Source of the DNA: Talinum fruticosum
Taxonomy: Eukaryota > Streptophyta > Magnoliopsida > Caryophyllales > Talinaceae
NCBI GenBank assembly: GCA_021018815.1
Contig: JAITYX010000120.1
Span: 1,054,001 to 1,118,000, forward strand
DNA: 64,000 bases
Reading direction: 5' to 3'
How positions within the stretch are numbered: the first letter of the stretch is position 1; every line of letters starts with the position of its first letter. The notes under the pieces are model-generated. The model searched no databases, had not been told where the DNA came from, and saw nothing but the letters and a program-made list of their open reading frames with translations. Below, one piece after another: positions 56,416-64,000 of the stretch. Both the position numbers and the translations under genes were made by a program.

Positions 56416-58004
56416 GAAGGTTTGCTCGGGGAGAGTCCGAGTCACCCTAGAGGGGGTGAATAGGGTGAGGAAGAGATCTTGTGGAAATTCAAACTCTTTT
56501 GCCAGGTAAAATACGGAATGCGGTTCCGAGTCAAAACAGAGTCGGAAAAGTAGAGACTCGGAAAGACCGAATAGATAGAAATGGCAAGAAAAGCAAATGC
56601 TTTAAAACGAGTCCGAGTCTAGAATGAACTAAAAAGTAAACACTTAGAGATTACATGGAAACCCTCCTGGGGCAGAAAACCACGGACCGTGTTAATCCGG
56701 ACACGAAGTCAAATCCACTATTTTGAGTCCACAAAATACCGTGAACTGATCGAACTCGAGTTGCTCCCTTAGACAACTCTTTACAAGTTTTCCTAGACTC
56801 AGAAATTCCCTTATCCGATCTAGTACTTCCTAACTCGAGATAACCCTTACAGCTAGGGACAACTTAAGCTGAGTTCACCCTTACAGACTTAGTCAAGGGA
56901 TCTTACAAAGAAAGTAAAAAGAGTTTGTAATCGAGTACAAGACCTTACAACTCGGAAGGTAATGAATTACAGAATAGGAGTTGTAAGTAGAAGATTGAGA
57001 ATGAATACAAAGACTTTGCACAAGTATGTATATTAACAATAAGTTCGACAATCTTCAAGTCTTGTGAAGTGGCTTCTATTTATAGATGACCGAGCAGAGT
57101 AGCCGTTATCTTCATCTCGCTGACCGAGAGTCCTCTCGTGACCGTTGATAGAAGTTTTCCGAGTCACTCAAAAGTATCCGCTGTAATGTGAACGTTGGAC
57201 AACGGTTTAACTCTCTTGGAAGTCCCAAAACTACTAGCGGTGTCTTGAGAGATAAGGTGAAAACCACCGTTAAGCTTGGTGTCTCGGTTTTCCAGATTTG
57301 GAAACAGACAGCTCCGACACTATCTTCCGGGACCTGGAGCGAGAGAAGGTGAAAATCCATGTCTGCTTGGTGATTTGACGTTTTGAAGTCGGTTACTTTT
57401 GTGATTTGAAAAGTGTATCCTCGTTTGAATAACCTACAAAAGTAAAGCGATTTTGGTTCTCAAAGTATGAAATACTTTGGTCCAAGATTAGACACGAGAT
57501 AATAAAATAATTATGATAATTAATCAACTAATTATCCGAGTCGGAAGAGAAGTGGAATTTTACGAGTCTAATAACTATATAACTCAAAATTCCTTCGACT
57601 TAGTCTAAGCGATAGATCAAGATATGTAACGAATATCGAGTGAGATAACTTGATATAGACTAAGTATGAAACAGACTAGAGGTACTGACTCTAATGAAAT
57701 AGAGCTTATAATCGAAGGCGATTCCGAGTGAGAGAAGGTGAAACACTCGGTCCACTCAATCTGCGATAAATCTGAGTGATGCTTGGACTCGGAACAAAGA
57801 ATCGGTTTTCGAGTCACTTAAAGAAGCGCAATAAACACATGAAGTGCAAGTCTGTAGTACTTAGAGAAGATACCATTTCATTCAGAAAAGTTTCTAAAAC
57901 ACAGAGAATGCCTTGGAATCATAACTCTATAAATACGAGATGATTATACTCGATTCATGTAATGTAACTCGGAAATGCGTTGAGCAAGTGTCTCGAGTCT
58001 TCAT
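56416..58004 (-). mobile_element. copia solo LTR D, in the E2 3' LTR
   Basis: 1589 bp, plus-strand GAAGGTTTGCTCGGG ... GAGTCTTCAT. TSD ACCCC at 56411-56415 and 58005-58009; E1 near 13523 has the empty site CTACCCCCTCTAAATTCC. It is intermediate in sequence between the LTR subfamilies (CCGTGTTAATCCGGACACG). Confidence 0.94.
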
Positions 58005-58201
58005 ACCCCTCTAAATTCCTAACTCGTTGTAGCTTGGTTTGGTAACCAACTGGTGTTCTTCTAAGTCTTTGAAACTTCCCTATAGGTTAATTCCTAGGCA
58101 AAGTTCATAGCTGCCCTGTTTGATTTCGAAGTTGGACTCTCTGTCTCTTCTAAGTCAGCCGAGAACTATCCCACGTAATTCTTTTAGCCTTCCTTGTTGG
58201 T

Positions 58202-58380
58202 CCTTAAAGAGATAAGAGCACCGATTCGGGACTTGCGACGGAAGTTTAAGCCTAACTACCAGGGCTCATTCATACTTAATCGATTTTACCCAGCGGAGCG
58301 ATAAAGTTAACTCGCTTTGGACGGAGAAGAGATTTTCCAAGTGCACCAATTTAGATAAGTTGTATAATTGTTATGACTAG
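58202..58380 (+). pseudogene. F3 integrase C-terminus (Tat/Ogre-like), end of pol
   Basis: LKEIRAPIRDLRRKFKPNYQ then GSFILNRFYPAE, a one-base frame change near 58303, and TEKRFSKCTNLDKLYNCYD with TAG at 58378-58380. The pattern RGKFKPNYEGPF.. followed by TNLDKLY.YY is the end of integrase in Ogre-type gypsy elements. The rest of pol is absent; the junction with the E LTR lies at 58201/58202. This is the only trace of F-family pol in the window. Confidence 0.78.
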
Positions 58381-60246
58381 CATGCTCCTAGGTAGTATGT
58401 CGAGCCCAGCCCAATCAAGGCTAAGCCAAGGCGGCGCCGCCACCACCCGGTCAACGGTGGGACTGGCCGAGCCACAATTTTCCCTTTTTATTCTTATTTT
58501 CCTTGGTTCATTTGCTCGCTGGATGGCCCAATTAGCCAATCTAGTATTCTTTTTAGGACAGTCCAACCACGTGGTCCAATTTTTTTTATTTACTTTACCT
58601 TTAAGTGAGCGACAAAAATATGAAAGTATAGCATAATACTTACCTTTACTTAATAAAAGGTAAGCCTACTACTTACCTAAGTACATAGCTAATAAAGGGA
58701 AATATTTGTAAGCATACTACTTGTAAAATTAATAAACATTGTTCTAAAGAGGCAAAACTATTCGTCCTTTTCTTTTCATCTATCCTAATAGTCTAAGCCC
58801 TAATCTATTTTCACTTTCCCTTAGGATCACTAGACTCAGCATCCTCGTCTCAGAGTGCGTTTCTTTAGTTCTTGGATTCAGCAGGCCCTCCTTTCCTCGG
58901 TTTCTTTAGCTTCAGTTTCTCTTCGACGAGCGCGTGCAACAATCCGAGGGTTTACTTTACGAAATTGCAGAGAGGCAGCTACAGGGATGGCTTCTTTAAG
59001 ATTCAACTCTCTCGAGTCCCAGTGCCTTTCACCATTCGAGATCTAATTTTTTTATCCACTCTAAATAACAGGGAGAAATAGTGGTGTTCGCACCTCCTTC
59101 AGTGTCGGTAAGTTTGCCGGAGTCGCCAGCTTCGACGGACCTCTCCAATATTCGGGCCACGATCCGGTTCGTCTAGAGCTACCATGCCCTCCGAATAAGT
59201 CAAAGGTTGTGGGCTAAATATAATCAAATTATGGTATTACTTGATCTCTACCCATTTGCCGTAATACATGGCTAAGAAAGTAATACGTACTCTCCTCTAG
59301 GCCCAATAGAGGAATGTGCGGGTGCCGTGTAGTGTGCTTTCGAACTGGGACACCTTCCAAGTGTTTAACATACCATAAAGGTCATTACAATGATTTTTGA
59401 GATATTCTTGCCATCGAGAGGCCGAGTAATCGGCTACCACCGGGTTTTGTTTCCGCTGGCGGAGGTGCATCACTAGTTATGTATCCAACTTTGGAGGAGC
59501 ATTAATGAGCTTTAGATGTTCAATTAACAAGATGTGCACATCACACATGCAAAATCAAATATTAGTGTCATGCATGGTCAAAGTCTAAGTTTTTAGGCCC
59601 AACAGGAGCAAAATCGAAATAATAAATAGCGACGGAAGAGGTAGGAACGAAAGTTACAATTTTTCAACATAAACCGAAGCCCTCGGCCTCGCGCGCCGCC
59701 GAACGATGGGTGTTTGCATGCTTTCCTTCGTTATTTTATGCTTACCTTCAATAACAGGGGCTTCCGTGAAAGTGCTCGTTCAACGTGGGCTTCAACTTAG
59801 TCTAAGCCTTTCGTTACTATTAATGGAGTTAGGGAACAATAATTGAAGCATTTGACGTTGTTTTTTCTTTTGTGTCGTGCCTTGATCATATTTATAGGTG
59901 TTTTTCTAGAGTACTTCGAATCCCACTATGATTTGTACTTCGAATCCCGACTGTTTCATGGTTTTCTTGTGGCCGAGCGAGTCCTTGGTCATTTTTATTC
60001 TTTGTTCCGACCCGTGGCGTACCTTGTTATTCTTTTGGACCACGCACTTAAGATTTCCCATTTTTCTTATTATAATTTTCTTTTTAGGGAATGCGGGCTA
60101 GTGCCATTTTTTTCCCTTTGTATTTTTCCTAAATTCCGTGCATCATATTAAATAAAAGAACGCATTTTTAGAATCGAATCCCACACTTCATCCTATTGCG
60201 TAAGAGTCTTTATCACAATATAATAATACATTAATTAACAAACACC
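58381..60246 (+). other. F3 region between pol and the antisense gene
   Basis: About 1.9 kb without a defensible gene. It includes a GC-rich patch (58420-58470), direct repeats of the type ATACTTACCTTTACTTAATA (58630-58740) and a GC-rich patch near 59680-59710. A 102-residue open frame at 59843-60151 (Phe/Leu/Tyr-rich) has no known domain and no counterpart in F1 or F2, where this region is missing. Confidence 0.5.
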
Positions 60247-62862
60247 CTACAAGGATCCAAGAATCAGCAAGCAGGCGGAAGCGGCATAGAATCCTCTACA
60301 CTTCATCATCGTAGTCGTCATCAAAGATGTAGTTTCGAAGTCATCCAAGATAGATGTAAAGAATCGACCACCTTCATTGCCTTGATATGAGGTACCTCCT
60401 TGGTCCCAAGCTTGAGAAGCCTCATGGGATGGATTGCTATAAGAAAACCGAGGGAAGTAATGAGGCTTCCCGTGATGATCGAAGGCCTGCAAGGGAAGGA
60501 TATTCAAGCTTTCCTCGGAATGGCTAGGTCCCACATTAGAGGCACTAGGCCCGAAGCATTAGTTCCTGCCTCGGACGCACTCCTATGATGAGCAAGCCTC
60601 GAAGAACGCCGTAACGAACCTTGTCTAGCATTACTAACTAGGAGGCATTTGTTGTTCGGGAGCTTGCGATGGTGTCTCGGGTGCACCATGGAGATTACTT
60701 GGAAGGCGATGCTCTAGATCGATTCCTCTACAAAATCAAAAGAAGTTATTAGAAAATCGCTAAAAGCACTAAAAGCTCAATGAAATTAGCACTACACTAA
60801 TTAAGGATTTACCTGGGAAGAAGAAAAAGATCGTCCAGCTTAAGAAATTTTAGATTCCTCGAAGAGCCGTTTGAAATCCGATAGGCATGGCTCTTGATTT
60901 CTCCCAGTTGTACTACAAAGTTTATTTGAGGGAATCAGCAAAAAGGAGATATCTTTAGCATACAACTAAAAGGAAAAGAGCATACAACTCCTACCCCTCT
61001 CCAATTCTTAGGAAAGGGATGCCCAACACATTCCTCTTCCGGGATTTCAAGAATTCTCACAAAATGAGGAGGTCCCCCAGGAAGAGTAACGTCAACGATA
61101 AGGCTTGGGATATGAATATCAGTAGGAGTGAGTTGCCACAAATAAGAGGAAAGATTAAATTTCCACACAAGAAATTCAAGTTACAAGGAAGAAGTTGAAC
61201 ACTCGCTAATTGGGTCATAATACGAGACGCATGACTAGCATAAGAGGTGTTCAAGTTCAAAAGTGAGGTAAAAGGATACCCCACCATGGCTGCCACCTGG
61301 TCATTTGGAGGAGAGAACGAAAATAGAACATGGTTGGAGGTGGATCAACCGAAACAAACGGAGGCCATGTGTTGACTCGAATTTGAGTAGTGACCCTCTC
61401 CCCAAGATACCAACAAAACCTAAAAGGACTTTTAAACAATATCCTTCTCTCACTCAACTCTCGAACCATAAGGACATTTTGAGGAAGTTGATGTAAGGCC
61501 TAAGGGTGGAAGTTGCCCTAAATACAAGGATTATCAAGAAATCAGCTAGCAAGAGTGAAAGACAACAAGAAAACGGACCAAAAACAGTGAATATAGAGGC
61601 TGGAGTACAACACGGGCAGCCCCACAAGCTGTGGTACAGGCCATGGGAATGATCGGAATGCTAAAAATGTGCTAAAAAAGCACTTTTAAGCATATTTTGG
61701 AGCAAGTTCTAAAAATAGAAGCAGCATACCGAGTTTATAAAATTGAGGGATGATCTCAAGAAGCCTATTCCATGTGTCTTGGGGCGTTCAAGATAGATTC
61801 TAGCCCATGATGCGGACATCGAAACACGGGATGATTTGTTGAACAGAGAGAGAGGTATGGAAAATATTAATACAACTATGGCTACATTTTGACAAGTCAA
61901 GTAAAACTTTTTTATCCACATAAGATGAAAAGTAAATTTAAAGAAATGAGAACTTGAGCATACCTCAATGATCTTCCATAAGCCATTCAAAGGATGATAG
62001 TTGGTAGAGTACGACTGCGGTTTTGTGTGCCGTACACCAGCACGGAGGCCCCTAATGAGGTGAGTGTATGCGGGAGCATACCAGTTGAGCTCCTTTATTT
62101 TATCAAGGTCCACTAGGTTAACCAAATAGTAAACATGAATCTTAGCGACTTGTTCAGAAAAGAGGATTGTACTTAAGAGAAGAGCAAGCACGATCCTAAT
62201 TTATTGTTTAGGAGAATGTTGAGGTCAGAAAACAACATCCTCAAAAGTCTAAAAAGAACAAGTATACTCGAAGTGATTGCTATGTGGAAATCTATCTACT
62301 ACGGGACTGAAAAGGTGATGGAGGTAGTCACGATTCTTATACAAATTCCGATCATAGGCTAAAGGTTCCTCCGAAAAGCCTAAACCGGATGAAACAACAA
62401 AATAAAAAGAGTTATTGTCATCTCATCGAAGGGAAGGTGAAACGTATTGGTTGTCTCCCAAAAGCGCTCACTTATGGCTCTAATGGAATCTCCCTCCCTC
62501 TTATTAGTAACGTGATGTAAAGTAATGTAGAGAGGTCCAAGCCCGACATTGTACATGATATTCTGAAGAGGAAGGTGCATCCTCTCGCATGTCTCCATAA
62601 ACTTGGGAATAGCTCCACTACTTCAAATCGAGCCTTTCTACAAAAGAAAATCCAATAGGATTTTGGTTAAAGAGTTGCGCTAAATGAGCAAATTAAGAGG
62701 TTTAAGCTAATTAGCTTACCAAAGAAGAAATAGAAAGTGAAGAAACATGGTTTTCAGCTTCAACCATTCACTTTGAGGGCACCATTTGCGCTCAAGGAAA
62801 GAGTCTTGAGTAAGACCCTCTGCCCTAGCTCTTCCTACAGTATAAGCTTTTCTTCTAGGCAT
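60247..62862 (-). pseudogene. F3 antisense plant-mobile-domain (PMD-like) gene with introns
   Basis: Opposite to gag-pol. ATG at 62862: MPRRKAYTVGRARAEGLTQD, then ERKWCPQSEW. Intron 1 is 62638-62719 (GTAAGC..TTGTAG, 82 bp). Next come CERMHLPLQNIMYNVGLGPL, ISERFWETTNTFHLPFDEMT (about 62407-62466), VDLDKIKELNWYAPAYTHLI and RGLRAG (about 62035-62115), then YHPLNGLWKIIE and intron 2 at 61882-61963 (GTATGC..ATGTAG, 82 bp). Further downstream: FRFCWYLGERVTTQIRVNTW and PPFVSVDPPPTMFYF (61300-61420), RMTQLASVQL, PSLIVDVTLPGGPPHFVRIL, and a C-terminus near 60247. The ETNTFHLPFGEMTIT and W.A....L motifs match the plant mobile domain (PF10536; MAIN/MAIL1 relatives). Frameshifts are present; function is unknown. 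Confidence 0.78.
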
Positions 62863-63626
62863 TTTGAAGACAAGGAATTCTTGAGAACCAATTAGTTTTC
62901 AAGGAGCAAAGTAAGGAATCACAAAAGGATAACACGATAAGAAGAAGAGTTGGTGTGTAAAACGAAACACACCATGCGCCTCCTTTTATAGGCAAATTCG
63001 GTCAAGGAATCTAAGGACATAAACACAAGAGTCAAGCAAGTAGTGGGGAACCAAGGGAATCTGGCAAGATACGCCGGGGCCACGCTTGCCAAAGGCTGGC
63101 CGAGGCCAGCCACGAGTCGCCATGATGTCCAATGGACGACAGCTTTTACAGCCTAGCCCACCTCCCTAATCCATGCAGCCTTGTCTACTCGAAGCATGTG
63201 CTCTTTGTCTCATGTGCATGCAAGTGGGAACTTCGGGCCTCGCTTATCGGCTTTTTCGAGTAGTTGTATCAATATGTTTTCCAAGTGAATTATTTAGGTA
63301 AAACATTGACCTTTTGTCCATTCAATTATGCACTAACAAGTGTGCTAACACAACAGATTATTTAGCCAAGCATTAGATCAAAAAAGATCGAAGTTTCAGC
63401 ATCGGAATGTGCCAAGCTTTAGGCTCGATAAAGCCAAGCTTAGGATCCTTTTACCAAACTTCAGACGCATACACCACAATCAAGTTCGGATCCTATTTTG
63501 GAGTTTAGATTTGGTTACAACGGACTCCAAGCATCATACAATATCTTATAAAAAATCGAGGTTAGTATCCTTTAGTGTCTACTTTGACCTTTGTCTTTTT
63601 AGACTCGGTCAAAGTGGGGGACTAAC
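62863..63626 (+). other. F3 3' internal tail with polypurine tract
   Basis: Matches 14485-15278 and 23548-24086 plus 37238-37482. It includes the intact Copia-A target word ATCGAAGTTTCAGCATC near 63388 and ends with TCAAAGTGGGGGACTAAC. On the minus strand this would be the upstream region of the PMD gene: TATAAAAGGAGGCGC (minus strand, about 62976-62992) is a clear TATA box about 115-130 bp upstream of its ATG. Confidence 0.75.
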
Positions 63627-64000
63627 TCGTAGACACCGAAAAGTGTCGTCTCTTATCTCTTTATTTTTGTGTTTTGTTTTGTTGGCTCGATAATGATAAT
63701 CTCGAGTCCTGTTTGTGGATTTGGATCTTGGACTTTGATTGATTGGTGCAACATAAGTCGAGTAAACCACAAAGAACCCCCAACACAAAATAAATAGCCT
63801 TTTGCCTTGGGTCAGTCCATAAATCCTCTTTTCTTTCGAATGATCGAGGAGTCGAGTCGAGTCTTTAGAGATTATGGAGTCCGATGTTATGTATTGGGAA
63901 ATTCTAATCTAGAGTACTTGCGTTGTACTTTCATTTAGAGTGTATAGAGCTGAAGACACGAAGATGGTGTTAAAGTGTTGCATTTCATGATCAGCGAAGC
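63627..64000 (+). mobile_element. F3 3' LTR, cut by the window end
   Basis: Starts TCGTAGACACCGAAAAGTGT where the other copies read TGTAGACACC, then matches 15279 and 37483 onward. It runs off the right end of the window. Confidence 0.87.

Larger units (their letters stand above)
42132..58201 (+). mobile_element. E2 3' LTR, split twice and truncated
   Basis: The pieces 42132-43089, 56116-56415 and 58010-58201 form one LTR in the order of E1. Copia-B and solo LTR D fill the gaps. About 190 bp present in E1 (13110-13300) are missing in the middle piece. The LTR stops at GCCTTCCTTGTTGGT (58187-58201) and runs into F3 coding DNA, so its 3' end is lost. Confidence 0.85.

Noticed and set aside
59843..60151. 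102-residue hydrophobic open frame, possible membrane protein
   Set aside because: No domain, composition follows T-rich DNA, and no second copy in the window to test it; left as unassigned F3 sequence.

Overview
The window is plant nuclear DNA, probably from an angiosperm and likely a eudicot. It holds a plant-type Helitron, SIRE-like Ty1/copia elements, a Tat/Ogre-like Ty3/gypsy family whose primer-binding site reads TGGCGACTCC, and a TRIM with an initiator-Met tRNA primer site. I found no host gene, rRNA, tRNA or CRISPR array. Almost every base can be assigned to a transposable element, and the elements are nested up to four deep, as in pericentromeric or other heterochromatic plant DNA. 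All coding regions seen are transposon genes and nearly all carry frameshifts or stops.

Layout. 1-1458: AT-rich and GA/CT-rich repeats, a MITE-like element and the left arm of a long inverted repeat. 1459-9821: one complete Helitron (TC start, 18-bp palindrome, CTAG end, A/T insertion site) with a decayed Rep-helicase gene into which a 278-bp TRIM has jumped. 9822-10525: the other arm of the inverted repeat. 10526-14291: 5' LTR, primer site and gag start of element E (copy E1, non-autonomous, gag-like only); its LTR carries a copia solo LTR. 14292-39433: Tat/Ogre-like family F, made of the 3' end of one copy (F1), an LTR shared with a second copy (F2), F2 gag and protease, a foreign LTR where pol should be, an antisense plant-mobile-domain (PMD) gene, and the F2 3' LTR. 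Copia-A (24092-37232) sits in the F2 tail, and a 2.2-kb solo LTR sits in the 3' LTR of Copia-A. 39434-58201: second E copy (E2), whose 3' LTR is split by Copia-B (43090-56110) and by another solo LTR (56416-58004). Copia-B itself holds a solo LTR in gag and a hAT-type MITE in RT. 58202-64000: third F copy (F3) from the end of integrase, through the best-preserved antisense PMD gene, into its 3' LTR.

How the parts fit. Target-site duplications (TSDs) and intact empty sites in sister copies inside the same window support the order E, then F, then Copia-A, then gypsy solo LTR; and E, then Copia-B, then solo LTR plus MITE. Copia-A and Copia-B each encode gag-pol plus a conserved extra ORF between pol and the 3' LTR. 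The F family carries an intron-containing gene on the opposite strand, also between pol and the 3' LTR. These two accessory genes are the most interesting content. Many small disruptions recur at TCGAG-like strings, even inside tRNA-primer sites and LTR tips, so some frameshifts may be consensus errors rather than biology.
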